Below are positions 46,576 to 56,312 of a stretch of DNA of 64,000 bases, piece by piece. Source of the DNA: Candidatus Eisenbacteria bacterium RBG_16_71_46 (lineage in GTDB: Bacteria; Eisenbacteria; RBG-16-71-46); contig MFFQ01000037.1 of NCBI GenBank assembly GCA_001780165.1, positions 103,407 to 167,406 of the forward strand. Direction: 5' to 3'. The notes beneath the pieces are model-generated. The model was not told the DNA's origin and searched no databases. It saw nothing but the letters and a program-made list of their open reading frames with translations. Numbering within the stretch: position 1 is the stretch's first letter; each line of letters begins with the position of its first letter. Both the position numbers and the translations under genes were made by a program.

Positions 46576-47873
46576 GACGCCGGCCTCGCCGCGCGCGCGT
46601 AGATCGCGTCCACGTGCCGCAGGAAGTGGTCGAGCGAGAAGCAGGCGTCGAGCTGCTGGCGGCTCAACACGCGCGCGACGCGGGGATCCGCCGCGAGTCC
46701 CTGCTGGAAGCCGCCCCCGCCGTCCAGGGCCCGCAGCGCGTGCTCCTGCACGATGCCGTAGGCCTCGTCGCGCGGCACTCCGGCTTCGGTCAGCGCCAGC
46801 AACACCCGCTGCGAGAAGACCAGCCCGCCTCCAGCTTCGAGATTGCGACGCATCGCCTCCGGGTAGACCCGCAGGTCCTCGAGAACGTCCGCCAGCTCCA
46901 CCGCCATGAAATCGGCGATCAGGAAGGCATCCGGCAGGATCACGCGCTCGACCGACGAGTGGCTGATGTCCCGCTCGTGCCACAGCGCCTGGTTTTCGAG
47001 CGCGGCCTGGGCGTAGCCGCGCAGCAGCCGCGCCATCCCGCACACGCGCTCGCAGCGCACCGGGTTGCGCTTGTGCGGCATCGCCGACGAGCCCTTCTGG
47101 CCCTCGGCGAACGGCTCCTCGGCCTCGCGCACCTCGGACCGTTGCAGGTGGCGCAGCTCGAGCGCGATCTTCTCCATCGTCCCGCCCAGCACCGCGAGCA
47201 CGGCCATCAGGAACGCATGGCGGTCGCGCTGGACCACCTGGCTCGCGACCGGCTCGGGGCGCAGGCCCAGACGGGCGAGCGCCGCGGTCTCGACCTCCGG
47301 GTCGAGATGCGCGAGGGTTCCCACCGCGCCCGAGAACTTGCCGACCGCGCACTCCTCGAGCGCGTGCTCGAGCCGCGCGAGATCCCGTCCGAGCTCCTCG
47401 CACCACACCAGGCACTTGAGTCCGAACGTGATGGGCTCGGCGTGGACCCCGTGGGTGCGACCCACCATCGGCGTCGAGCGGTGGCGCTCGGCGAGTCCGA
47501 AGGCCGCCCGCCGCAGCCGCTGCCCCGCCGCGCCGAGCACCCGACCCGCCGCGGCGATCTGGCAGGCCAGCGCCGTATCCACGAGATCCGACGAGGTGAG
47601 TCCGACATGGAGGTGGCGCGCGTCGTCGCCCGCGGTCTCCGCCACCATCGACAGGAACGCGATGACGTCGTGGCGCACCTCGGCCTCGATCGCCTCCATC
47701 CGCGCCCGATCCAGGCGGGCGCGAGCGCGGATCCGGTCGGCGGTGCCGGCCGGAACCCCGCCGTGCGCCTCACGCGCCGCCGTCGCCGCCAGCTCGACGT
47801 CGAGCCACAGCTGCAGGCGCCGCTCCTCGTCCCAGATCCGGCGCATCTCGGGCCGCGCGTAGCGGACGATCAT
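46572..47873 (-). CDS. purB: adenylosuccinate lyase
   Basis: MIVRYARPEMRRIWDEERRLQLWLDVELAATAA; HVGLTSSDLVDTALACQI; EGQKGSSAMPHKRNPVRCERVCGMARLLR. Confidence 0.96.
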   Translation of the reverse strand: MIVRYARPEMRRIWDEERRLQLWLDVELAATAAREAHGGVPAGTADRIRARARLDRARMEAIEAEVRHDVIAFLSMVAETAGDDARHLHVGLTSSDLVDTALACQIAAAGRVLGAAGQRLRRAAFGLAERHRSTPMVGRTHGVHAEPITFGLKCLVWCEELGRDLARLEHALEECAVGKFSGAVGTLAHLDPEVETAALARLGLRPEPVASQVVQRDRHAFLMAVLAVLGGTMEKIALELRHLQRSEVREAEEPFAEGQKGSSAMPHKRNPVRCERVCGMARLLRGYAQAALENQALWHERDISHSSVERVILPDAFLIADFMAVELADVLEDLRVYPEAMRRNLEAGGGLVFSQRVLLALTEAGVPRDEAYGIVQEHALRALDGGGGFQQGLAADPRVARVLSRQQLDACFSLDHFLRHVDAIYARAARPAS

Positions 47874-49036
47874 CGCGCGCCCCGCGGCGCTTCGACCAGG
47901 GTGAGGGTGAGCTCGAGTGTCCGTCCGCCGCGCTGGATGCCGAGCCGCAGCCGGTCGCCCACGCTCGCCCCGTAGATGCTGCGCTGCGCGTCGTCGACGT
48001 TGCGGACGATCAGTCCGTTCACGCTGCGGATGCGATCGGCGACCTTGACACCGGCGCGATCCGCGGGCCCGTCCCGCTCGACCCGGGTCACCACGAGCCC
48101 GCTGGTCTCGGTGTAGCCCAGGCGCTGCGCGAGGTAGGGCGTCAGCGGCTGCACCTGCATCCCCAGCCACGCCGCGCGGACGCGGCCGTACTTCGCCACT
48201 TCGCCGAGCACGCGCCGGGCGAGGTTGACGGGGATCGCGAAGCCCATGCCGAGCGAGCCGCCGCCCTGGGTGAAGATGAAGGCGTTGACCCCGACGACCT
48301 CGCCGTCGGCGTTCACCAACGGTCCCCCGCTGTTGCCGGGATTGATGGCGGCGTCGGTCTGGATCATGTTCTTGTAGACGCCGCTGTCGGTGGCCTCGGC
48401 CTTGATGTCGCGCCGCAACGCGCTGATGACGCCCGCGGTCACCGTGGGCTGGGTGTCGCTGAGCAGGAACCCGAACGGGCTGCCGATGGCGATCGCCCAC
48501 TCGCCGACCACCAGGTCGTCGCTGTCGCCGAGCGGCGCGACCGGCAGGCCCGAGGCCTCGACCTTGAGCACGGCGAGGTCGTAGGCGCGCGATCCTCCCA
48601 TCACCCGGGCCGGAAGCTGGCGCCCGTCGGCGAGCGTCACCGTGATCCGCTCGGCGTCGTCGATCACGTGCTCGTTGGTCAGGATCAGGCCCGACGCGTC
48701 GACGATGAAGCCCGATCCCAGGGAGGGAATGCGCTCGCGGTACTCCATCGGCGGATAGAACCGGTCCCAGAAGTCGTTCCCGAGCGCCCCGCCGAACGGA
48801 TCCGTGCGCACCAGGCGGGTGGTGATCACGCTGACCGAGACCACCGCTGGATTCACCCGCTGCACGGCCGTGACGATCGCGCTGCGGCGCGACGGCGGCA
48901 GACTCGGCGGCTGGGCGGCCGCGACGGTCGCCGGCGCCGGTGCCCGCCCCTGCCCCTGCAGGGCGCCCAGCACCAGCACCGCCCCCACCACGCCACCCGT
49001 GGCGAAGCCGAACGCCGAAGCGCGACGCGGCGTCAT
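47870..49036 (-). CDS. trypsin-like serine protease with PDZ domain (HtrA/DegP family)
   Basis: LTNEHVIDDAERITVTLADGRQLPARVMGGSRAYDLAVLKVEA; QTDAAINPGNSGGPLVNADGEVVGVNAFIFTQGGGSLGMGFAIPVN. Confidence 0.95.
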   Translation of the reverse strand: MTPRRASAFGFATGGVVGAVLVLGALQGQGRAPAPATVAAAQPPSLPPSRRSAIVTAVQRVNPAVVSVSVITTRLVRTDPFGGALGNDFWDRFYPPMEYRERIPSLGSGFIVDASGLILTNEHVIDDAERITVTLADGRQLPARVMGGSRAYDLAVLKVEASGLPVAPLGDSDDLVVGEWAIAIGSPFGFLLSDTQPTVTAGVISALRRDIKAEATDSGVYKNMIQTDAAINPGNSGGPLVNADGEVVGVNAFIFTQGGGSLGMGFAIPVNLARRVLGEVAKYGRVRAAWLGMQVQPLTPYLAQRLGYTETSGLVVTRVERDGPADRAGVKVADRIRSVNGLIVRNVDDAQRSIYGASVGDRLRLGIQRGGRTLELTLTLVEAPRGAR

Positions 49037-49779
49037 GGGGCGCCTCCTGCCGGATAGAACACCTGCTCCAGCGTCAGCCCATGCGCCGGCGCGGGCGGAC
49101 CCGCCCGCCGGCGGTCGCGGGAGGCCAGCACCACCGCCATCGCGGCCTCGGGCCGCGGCCCGGTGGAGAGCGCGAGCGCCGTTCCGACGATGGTCCGCAC
49201 CATCCGGTAGAGGAAGTGGTCGGCCACCACCTCGAAGCGCAGCCCTCCCTCCCACACGCTCCAGGTCGCGCGATGGATGCGGCAGAGGGTCCGCACCGGT
49301 CCGCTCCCGGCGGCCTGGAACGCGGCGCAGTCGTGGCAGCCTTCGAGCGGACGCACCGCGCGGCTGACGCCATCGGCCGACCACGGCCGCAGGGGTCGGA
49401 AGGCGAAGCGCCCGAACAACAGGTCCTCGCGCGACAGCAGCCGGTAGGCGTAGCGGCGCGCGGTGGCCGAGCGGCGCGCGTGAAACTCGGGCCCGGTCTC
49501 GCGCGCCGACACCACGCGCAGGTCGCGCGGCAGGACCCGGTTGAGGAGCGGCGGCAGCGCTCGCGCCGGCAGACGGGTGGCCCACCCGAACGAGGCCACC
49601 TGTCCTCGCGCATGCACCCCGGCGTCGGTGCGCCCCGCGCCCTCGAGTTTGACCGCTCCGCCCATCACCGCGCCCACTCCTTCCTCCAGCACGCCCTGGA
49701 CCGTGCGCGACCCCGGCTGGCGCTGCCAGCCATGGAAGTCGGTGCCGTCATAGGCGACGACCAGGCAGAACCTTCGCAC
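49033..49779 (-). CDS. truA: tRNA pseudouridine(38-40) synthase
   Basis: MRRFCLVVAYDGTDFHGWQRQPGSRTVQGVLEEGVG...LEGAGRTDAGVHARGQVASF. Confidence 0.95.
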   Translation of the reverse strand: MRRFCLVVAYDGTDFHGWQRQPGSRTVQGVLEEGVGAVMGGAVKLEGAGRTDAGVHARGQVASFGWATRLPARALPPLLNRVLPRDLRVVSARETGPEFHARRSATARRYAYRLLSREDLLFGRFAFRPLRPWSADGVSRAVRPLEGCHDCAAFQAAGSGPVRTLCRIHRATWSVWEGGLRFEVVADHFLYRMVRTIVGTALALSTGPRPEAAMAVVLASRDRRRAGPPAPAHGLTLEQVFYPAGGAP

Positions 49780-50538
49780 TCAGCCCCGCCACCACAGCGC
49801 CACGCCGGCAACCACCGCTCCGGCGACGGTGGCCGGCCACCGTCGCGGCCCCGGCCCCGCCGGCCGCACCCGGTAGTGCCGGGCCTCGAGCGCCAGGGCC
49901 ACGCGCTCGGCGCGCTCGAGGGCCCCGACCAGGGTCGGCACCACCGCCGCGCGCCGCCGCCGCAGCCGCTCCGCCAGGCCGTGCGCGGGGCGCCCGGCGC
50001 GCGCGGCCTGGAGTCGTCCGATGCGCCGCGCCTCTTCGCCCAGCAACGGAACCAGGCGCAGCGCCAGGCCGAGCACCGCCCGCGCCTCCCGCACCGGCAC
50101 GCGCAGGCGCTGGAGAGGACCCAGCAGCCGCGCCGCCTCGTCCGCGGCGCGCTCCCCCGGCCACGCCGCCGCCAGCCCTTGCACCGCGAGCGCCGCCCCC
50201 GCCAAACGCAGCGCCAGCAGCGCACCGAGGCGCAGGCCCTCGGCCGTCGCGGCGCGTCCCGCGATCTCCGGGAGCGGCAGCGCCCGGCCGGGAGACAGAT
50301 AGAGGTTGAGCGTCACCGCGACCAGCGCGCCGACGGCCAGCGTGCCGATCCAGCGCGCCGAGGGGGCGCGCGCGCCGCTGGCCGCGGCCGCGGCGCCCGC
50401 GACCACGACGCAGCCGACTGCGGTCTCGATCCGGCCGGCCACCATGGCGCCCACCAGGGCGCCGAGCAGCAGCGGCGCCAGGCGCCCGCCATCGCGGGAG
50501 GTCGCGGCCGTGAGCGCGGGCAGAGTGGCCGCGCTCAC
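49780..50538 (-). CDS. EcfT/CbiQ-family energy-coupling factor transporter transmembrane protein
   Basis: Multi-TM; LLGPLQRLRVPVREARAVLGLALRLVPLLGEEARRIGRLQAARAGR...VGALERAERVALALEARHYRV matches CbiQ-type C-terminus. Confidence 0.8.
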   Translation of the reverse strand: MSAATLPALTAATSRDGGRLAPLLLGALVGAMVAGRIETAVGCVVVAGAAAAASGARAPSARWIGTLAVGALVAVTLNLYLSPGRALPLPEIAGRAATAEGLRLGALLALRLAGAALAVQGLAAAWPGERAADEAARLLGPLQRLRVPVREARAVLGLALRLVPLLGEEARRIGRLQAARAGRPAHGLAERLRRRRAAVVPTLVGALERAERVALALEARHYRVRPAGPGPRRWPATVAGAVVAGVALWWRG

Positions 50539-51554
50539 GGAGCTTCCGCCGCCGCCGCCCGGAGCAGGCCCTCGGCGATCTGCACCGCGTTGAGTGCCGC
50601 GCCCTTGCGCAGGTTGTCGGAGGCAACGAAGAAGGCGAGCGTGCGCGCATCGGTGAGGTCGACGCGTGCGCGGCCGACCAGCACCTCGTCGCGGCCGGCG
50701 GCGGCGAGCGGCGTCGGGAAGCGCCCCCGTGCGGGGTCGTCCATCACCTCGAGGCCCGGGAATGCCGCCCACAGCGCGCGCGCCTCGTCCGGCTCGAGCG
50801 GCCGCTCGAAGGTGGCGTGCACCGCGGCGCAGTGGCCGACCCGCACCGGCACGCGCACCGCCGTGGCCACCACCGGCAGCCCCGGCAGATCCAGGATCTT
50901 GCGCGTCTCCCACACCACCTTCATCTCCTCGCGACTGTAGCCGTCCGCCTCGAAGCGGTCGATCTGCGGGATGACGTTGAAGGCGAAGGGCGGCAGCCCG
51001 CCCGCGCGCGGCGGCGGAGGTCCGTCGAGGCCCTCGCGCACTCCCCGCTCGAGCGCGTCGAGCGCCTCCGCGCCCGCGCCCGACACCGACTGGTAGGTCG
51101 CCACGATGACCCGCCTGAGGCCGGCGGCGCGGGCCAAGGGAGCCAGCGCCATCACCACCGCGATGGTCGAGCAGTTGGGATTCGCCACCAGCGTCGGCCG
51201 CCCCTCGAGCAGCGCGCCGTTGATCTCGGGCACCACCAGCGGGATGTCCTCGCGGTAGCGAAAGGCGCTGCTGTTGTCCACCACCCGCGCGCCGCGCGCG
51301 CGCGCGGGCTCGGCCCAGCGCTCGCTCACGGCGTTGTCCGAGGCGAACAGGGCGAGGTCGATGCAGTCGAACGCCGCCTCGCTCACCGGCTCGACCGGCA
51401 GCGTGCGGCCCCGATAGGGCAGCGTCCGCCCCGCAATCCGGTCGCTGGCGAGCAGCAGCGGAGGGTCGTCCGCGAGCCCGCGCTGGTCCACCACGGCGAG
51501 CATGGTCCTGCCGACCAGGCCGGTCGCGCCCAGGATCGCCAGGCGCGCGTTCAA
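50535..51554 (-). CDS. asd: aspartate-semialdehyde dehydrogenase (TTG start)
   Basis: LAILGATGLVGRTMLAVVDQRGL; VVDNSSAFRYREDIPLVVPEINGALLEGRPTLVANPNCSTIAVVMALAPL. Confidence 0.94.
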   Translation of the reverse strand: MNARLAILGATGLVGRTMLAVVDQRGLADDPPLLLASDRIAGRTLPYRGRTLPVEPVSEAAFDCIDLALFASDNAVSERWAEPARARGARVVDNSSAFRYREDIPLVVPEINGALLEGRPTLVANPNCSTIAVVMALAPLARAAGLRRVIVATYQSVSGAGAEALDALERGVREGLDGPPPPRAGGLPPFAFNVIPQIDRFEADGYSREEMKVVWETRKILDLPGLPVVATAVRVPVRVGHCAAVHATFERPLEPDEARALWAAFPGLEVMDDPARGRFPTPLAAAGRDEVLVGRARVDLTDARTLAFFVASDNLRKGAALNAVQIAEGLLRAAAAEAP

Positions 51555-51628
51555 CCGCCCACCCGGGTTGGCGTCACGGCACCGGCTCTCCGCAGAGGGG
51601 ACGAGGCTTACGACGCGAGCGACGAATG

Positions 51629-53125
51629 TTAGCCACGGTTCGTCCGGCCTGTCAACGCGCGGCGGACCGCGGCCAGCGCCAACGCCAGCACGCCCAGCCC
51701 GGCGAGCGCACCGGGCCAGTCTCCCAGGCGCGTGAACGGCGTCGGGGGTCCCGGGCGCGCGAGGGGCGCCACCAGGATGCCGGGCCGGAACACCGGCAAT
51801 GCGCGGGTGACGCGGCCGTTGGCGTCGAGCAACTCCGTCAGACCGGTGTTGGCGCACCGGGCGAGCGGCACGTGGTTCTCGACCGCGCGCAGCGCCGCCA
51901 TCGCCGCGTGCTGGTCGAGCGCGGCGCTGTTGCCGAACCACTCGTCGTTGGTGACGTTCACCAGCCAGCGCGCGCCCCGCCGCACGTCCTCGCGCGCCAG
52001 GTCGGGGAAGATCGACTCGAAGCAGATCAGGCAGCCGAAGCGTCCCGCCACGCTCGGGAAGAGCACCGGGCCGCTGCCCGGAGTCCATTCCGCCTGGCCG
52101 AGCTCGATCCGTCCCAGCCCCGGGAGCAGCCACTGGAACGGCATGCGCTCACCGAACGGCACCAGGTGGCGCTTGGCGTAGACCGGATCCGGCACGCCGC
52201 GGGGCGTGAACAGCCCGGCGGCGTTGGTATAGCGGGGACGGCCGTCGGCGGCGATTCCGTAGTCGGCGAAGCCGGCGAACACCGGAATCTCGGTGCGCGC
52301 GGTGAAGCGCGCCACCTCGATCGCCTGGTCGAGCTGGCGCCGCAGATAGCTCCCGGTGGCGGTCTCCGGCCAGATGATCAGGCCGGGAGCCGGGCGGACG
52401 CTCGCCGCCGAATCCGAGAGGGTCAGGAACGCGGCGAGGACCTCGCGCTGGTGGCGGCCCGACCACTTGATCTCCCCCGCGATGTTCGCTTGAATCAGGG
52501 CGATCGTCGGGCCCGGTGCGCGGTCGGCGGCGTCGAGCGCGCGCAGTCCCCAGGTGAGCGGCAGCAGCACCACGAGCGCGGCGCCGATCCCGGCGCGCAG
52601 CCGCGCGCGGCCGCGCATCGCGCGCCACGCCAGCACGTTGACCGCGAGCACCCACAGGGTCACCAGGGTCACGCCGCCGAGGCTGGCCATCTGGATGAAG
52701 GGTGGGAACGCGGCGAAGGCATAGCCGGGCTGAAACCACGGGAAGCCCAGCTCGCCCGAGCCGCGCAGCTCCTCCACCGCCAGCCAGGCGACCGGGAACA
52801 CCCAGGCCAGACCCACGCCGCTGCGGCGCGCGAGGGTTCCGGCGAGGGCGGTCCCGAGCCCGCCGAAGAGCGCGAGGTAGGCGGCCGCCGCGACCCAGGC
52901 GGGGTACTTGAGCCACGGCACGGTGATCGCCACATCGGACAGCAGGGCGATCCAGTGGCTGCCGATCAGGAAGAAGCTGAATCCGAAGAGGTAGCCGAGC
53001 CCGAACAGCCGCCGCACCCCGGCGCCGGCCACGCGGTAGTCCTCGAGCGCCACCAGCAGCGGGACGAACGCCACCCAGGCGAGGAGCCCGAGCGCGGGCA
53101 CGAGAAACGCGACACCCAGCAGCAC
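51629..53125 (-). CDS. lnt: apolipoprotein N-acyltransferase
   Basis: GFPWFQPGYAFAAFPPFIQMASLGGVTLVTLWVLAVN; LIIWPETATGSYL; FGCLICFESIFPDLAREDVRRGARWLVNVTNDEWFGNSAALDQHAAMAALRAVENHVPLARCANTG. Confidence 0.95.
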   Translation of the reverse strand: MLLGVAFLVPALGLLAWVAFVPLLVALEDYRVAGAGVRRLFGLGYLFGFSFFLIGSHWIALLSDVAITVPWLKYPAWVAAAAYLALFGGLGTALAGTLARRSGVGLAWVFPVAWLAVEELRGSGELGFPWFQPGYAFAAFPPFIQMASLGGVTLVTLWVLAVNVLAWRAMRGRARLRAGIGAALVVLLPLTWGLRALDAADRAPGPTIALIQANIAGEIKWSGRHQREVLAAFLTLSDSAASVRPAPGLIIWPETATGSYLRRQLDQAIEVARFTARTEIPVFAGFADYGIAADGRPRYTNAAGLFTPRGVPDPVYAKRHLVPFGERMPFQWLLPGLGRIELGQAEWTPGSGPVLFPSVAGRFGCLICFESIFPDLAREDVRRGARWLVNVTNDEWFGNSAALDQHAAMAALRAVENHVPLARCANTGLTELLDANGRVTRALPVFRPGILVAPLARPGPPTPFTRLGDWPGALAGLGVLALALAAVRRALTGRTNRG

Positions 53126-53159
53126 GCCCGACAGCAGCGCGAGCGCGAGGGAACGCCGA

Positions 53160-54173
53160 CTATGCGAGACGGACCTCTTTTCCCTGCTCCGCCGAACGAT
53201 AGATCGCGTCCATCATCTCCATCACCGGAACGATCTCGTCCGTACCGCCCATGGGGTGGGCGTTCCGGCGCAGGACGTCGGAGAGATGCGCCATCTGCGC
53301 CTCGATCGAGTGCTTGTACTGGTTGCGCGAGGTCTCCAGCGTCGGCGTGACGTTCACCAGGGTCCCGTGCATGCCCTTGTGCACGCGGAACGGGTTGAGA
53401 AGCGCAGCACCCCCCGAGCCGAACAGGTTGACGTAGGCGAAGTCCTTCTCCATGAGCAGACCCCAGGTCAGCTCGAGCGTCAGCGTGGCGCCGGACTGGA
53501 GGCGGAAGAACGCGGTCGCGCTGTCCTCGACCTCGCCCTTGCTCGAGCGGTGCACGCTCGCGGTCACCGAGGCCACCTTCGGCTCGCCGAGGATCCACAA
53601 CGACAGGTCGAGCATCTGGAAGCCGAGATCGAGCACCACGCCGCCGCCGGATTCGCGCTTCTGGCGGCGCCATTCGTCCGAATCCCACTCGGTGCGCTGA
53701 CGCAGCCAGCCCGCCTTGGCCATGAAGATGTCGCCGAGATCGCCCTTCTCGACGAACTTCCGCAGCAGCTGGGCGTCGGGGCGAAACCGGTGCTGCACCG
53801 CGCACATCAGCAGGCGGTCGGCCTTCTTGGCCGCCTTGGCCATGGCCGCCGCCTCCTCGCCGCTGCGGGCCAGTGGGCGTTCGCACAGCACGTGCTTCCC
53901 CGCCTCGAGGGCCGCGGTCGCCATCGGCGCGTGCAGGAAGTTCGGGGTGCAGATGTCGATGACGTCGATCTCGTCGTCGGCGAACATGTCGTCCACCCGG
54001 GAGTGGACCCCGGGGATCTGGAACTTCTGGGCGACGCGCGAGGCCTTGTCGGGATCCCGGTCGCTCAGCGCGACCAGCTCGAGGCCCTCGGTCTTCTTGA
54101 GCGCCGGGATGTGATTGACCTGGGCGGCGGCGCCGACCCCGACCAGGCCCACACGAATCGTCCGCTTGGCCAC
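53160..54173 (-). CDS. Gfo/Idh/MocA-family oxidoreductase
   Basis: RVGLVGVGAAAQVNHIPALKKTEGLELVALSDRDPDKASRVAQKFQIPGVHSRVDDMFADDEIDVIDICTPNFLHAPMATAALEAGKHVLCERPLAR. Confidence 0.92.
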   Translation of the reverse strand: MAKRTIRVGLVGVGAAAQVNHIPALKKTEGLELVALSDRDPDKASRVAQKFQIPGVHSRVDDMFADDEIDVIDICTPNFLHAPMATAALEAGKHVLCERPLARSGEEAAAMAKAAKKADRLLMCAVQHRFRPDAQLLRKFVEKGDLGDIFMAKAGWLRQRTEWDSDEWRRQKRESGGGVVLDLGFQMLDLSLWILGEPKVASVTASVHRSSKGEVEDSATAFFRLQSGATLTLELTWGLLMEKDFAYVNLFGSGGAALLNPFRVHKGMHGTLVNVTPTLETSRNQYKHSIEAQMAHLSDVLRRNAHPMGGTDEIVPVMEMMDAIYRSAEQGKEVRLA

Positions 54174-54203
54174 GTCCTGCCCTCCACGAAGTTGCGCGGC
54201 AGT

Positions 54204-55241
54204 CTAGGGAGCGCCTCCCACACCGTCAAGCGCAACGGCCGCCGAGTCCGCGGCGCCGAGTCCATAGCGCCGCAGTTTCTTGAGCAGGCCCTGGCGTGAG
54301 AGCCCCAGCGCTCGCGCGGCCGCGGACTTGTTCCAGCGCGTGCGCTCGAGCGCTTCGCGCAACCGCCGCTCCTCGAGGGCGCGGGTCTCGGCGTGCAGTC
54401 CTCCCCGCGGCTCCGCACCACGCGCCAGGCCGAGACGCGCGTCGTCCGGCCAGTGCTCGCGACGCACCTCGCCGCGCGCACCGGCGACGCGCACCGCGTA
54501 GGCGCAGGCGTTGGCCAGCTCGCGCACGTTGCCGGGCCACGGGTAGGCCAGCAGTCTCTCGGCGAGCGCGTCCTCGATCTCCGGAGGTTCCGCCCCCACC
54601 GCCGCCGCGGAGGTCGCCAGGAAGGACCGCGCCAGCACCAGCACGTCGCGGCCCCGCTCGCGCAGCGGCGGCAGCTCGATGCGCACGGCGTTGAGCCGGT
54701 AGAGGAGGTCGCTGCGGAACGCGCCCCGCTCGAGCGCTTCGCCCAGGGGCTGGTGGGTGGCCGAGACGATGCGCACGTCGAGCCGCCGCAGGCGGGTCTC
54801 TCCGACCCGCCGGGCCTCGCCCTCCTGCAGCACGCGCAGCAGCTTCATCTGGAGCAGCGGGCTGGCGTCCCCGATCTCGTCGAGAAACAGCGTGCCACGG
54901 TCCGCGGCGTCGAACAACCCCGGACGATCGGCGATCGCCCCGGTGAAGGCCCCGCGGGCGTGGCCGAACAGCTCGCTTTCGATCAGGCTGTCGGGCGTCG
55001 CGCCGCAATTGTGCGCGACGAAGTTGGCGCGCGCCCGGGGGCTCAGCGCGTGGACGGCACGGGCCACCAGCTCCTTGCCGGTCCCGGTCTCCCCCTGCAC
55101 CAGCACCGCCAGGCCGCTGGCGGCGACACGCGGCAGCGCCTCGCACACGTCGCGCCACGCCGGCGATTCGCCGAGCAGCTCCGGCCGCTCCAGCAAGGTT
55201 CCCGCGGGGGCGTCTGCGAGATCCCGATCCGAACGTCCCAT
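54204..55241 (-). CDS. sigma-54-dependent transcriptional activator (AAA+ and Fis-type HTH; no receiver domain)
   Basis: VLVQGETGTGKELVARAVHALSPRARANFVAHNCGATPDSLIESELFGHARGAFTGAIADRPGLFDAADRGTLFLDEIGD; C-term RTRWNKSAAARALGLSRQGLLKKLRRYGL. Confidence 0.93.
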   Translation of the reverse strand: MGRSDRDLADAPAGTLLERPELLGESPAWRDVCEALPRVAASGLAVLVQGETGTGKELVARAVHALSPRARANFVAHNCGATPDSLIESELFGHARGAFTGAIADRPGLFDAADRGTLFLDEIGDASPLLQMKLLRVLQEGEARRVGETRLRRLDVRIVSATHQPLGEALERGAFRSDLLYRLNAVRIELPPLRERGRDVLVLARSFLATSAAAVGAEPPEIEDALAERLLAYPWPGNVRELANACAYAVRVAGARGEVRREHWPDDARLGLARGAEPRGGLHAETRALEERRLREALERTRWNKSAAARALGLSRQGLLKKLRRYGLGAADSAAVALDGVGGAP

Positions 55242-55277
55242 CCCCTCCCCCTTTCCCTCACCCTCCCCATGGAACCG

Positions 55278-56312
55278 TCAGGCCGCCTCCACCCAGTCCA
55301 CGCCGCGCTCGCCGGTCACGATCGAGCCGATGGCATGCACCCGCTCGCCCGCGGCGGCGAATTCGGTGGTCAACGCGGGGACGGCCGCGGGGGCGCACAC
55401 CAGCGCCAGGCCGATTCCGAGATTGAGCGCCCGCCGGGCGTCCTCCTCCGGAATCTCGCCGGCGGCGATCAGCCACTCGAACAGCGGCGGGCGCGGCCAG
55501 GCTGACGCACGCACCCGCGCGCGGCAGCCCGCGGGGAGCACGCGCGCCAGATTTCCGGCGATGCCGCCGCCGGTGACGTGGGCGGCCCCGTGCACGCGTC
55601 CGGACTCGATCGCGGGCAGCACGGCGCGGCCGTACCAGCGGTGGGGCGCCAGCAGCGCCGCCCCCACCGAGTTCCCACCTCCACCGGGAAGCGGGTCGTC
55701 CAGCGTCAGCCCGGAGGCGGCCAGCACCCGCCGCGCGAGCGAGAACCCGTTGGTGTGGAGCCCGTCCGAGCCCAAGCCCAGCACGACGTCGCCGGGGGCC
55801 ACCGCGCGGCCGTCGAGCACGCCGGCCGCGCCCACGGTGCCGAGCATGCAGCCCGCGACATCCACGACCCCCGGAAGATACGTATCCGGCATCTCGGCGG
55901 TCTCGCCGCCGAGCAGCGCCGCGCCGATCTTCCGGCAGGCGCCCGCCAGGCCTTCGACGATCGCCAGCACCACGGCGGGGTCGAGCCGCGCCTGGGCCAC
56001 GTAGTCGAGGAACGCCAGCGGGCGGGCGCCGTGCGCCAGCAGGTCGTTGGCGCCGTGATAGACCAGGTCGGCGGCGGCGGCGCCGGCGCGCCCCGCCGCG
56101 AGGGCGAGATGCAGCTTGGTGCCGACCCCGTCCATGGTCGCGGCGAGCAGCCGGCCCGTTCCGTCCGGCGTCCCGGGGAACTCCATCACGCCGGCGAAGC
56201 CGCCCTCCAGCGGACGCACGCCGGCGCCCCAGGTCGAGCGCACCGCGCTCCCCAGCGCGCGGCGGATCTCCTCGGCGGCCGCGATGTCGACGCCCGCGTC
56301 GCGATAGCGCAT
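55278..56312 (-). CDS. purM: phosphoribosylformylglycinamidine cyclo-ligase
   Basis: MRYRDAGVDIAAAEEIRRALGSAVRSTWGAGV...LLAATMDGVGTKLHLALAAGR...LVYHGANDLLAHGARPLAFLDYVAQARLDP...LLGGETAEMPDTY. Confidence 0.95.
   Translation of the reverse strand: MRYRDAGVDIAAAEEIRRALGSAVRSTWGAGVRPLEGGFAGVMEFPGTPDGTGRLLAATMDGVGTKLHLALAAGRAGAAAADLVYHGANDLLAHGARPLAFLDYVAQARLDPAVVLAIVEGLAGACRKIGAALLGGETAEMPDTYLPGVVDVAGCMLGTVGAAGVLDGRAVAPGDVVLGLGSDGLHTNGFSLARRVLAASGLTLDDPLPGGGGNSVGAALLAPHRWYGRAVLPAIESGRVHGAAHVTGGGIAGNLARVLPAGCRARVRASAWPRPPLFEWLIAAGEIPEEDARRALNLGIGLALVCAPAAVPALTTEFAAAGERVHAIGSIVTGERGVDWVEAA

Noticed and set aside
53160-54173. Second Gfo/Idh/MocA gene as a lipid A GnnA candidate
   Set aside because: Located beside lnt and a sigma54 regulator with no lpx linkage; only family-level assignment is supportable.
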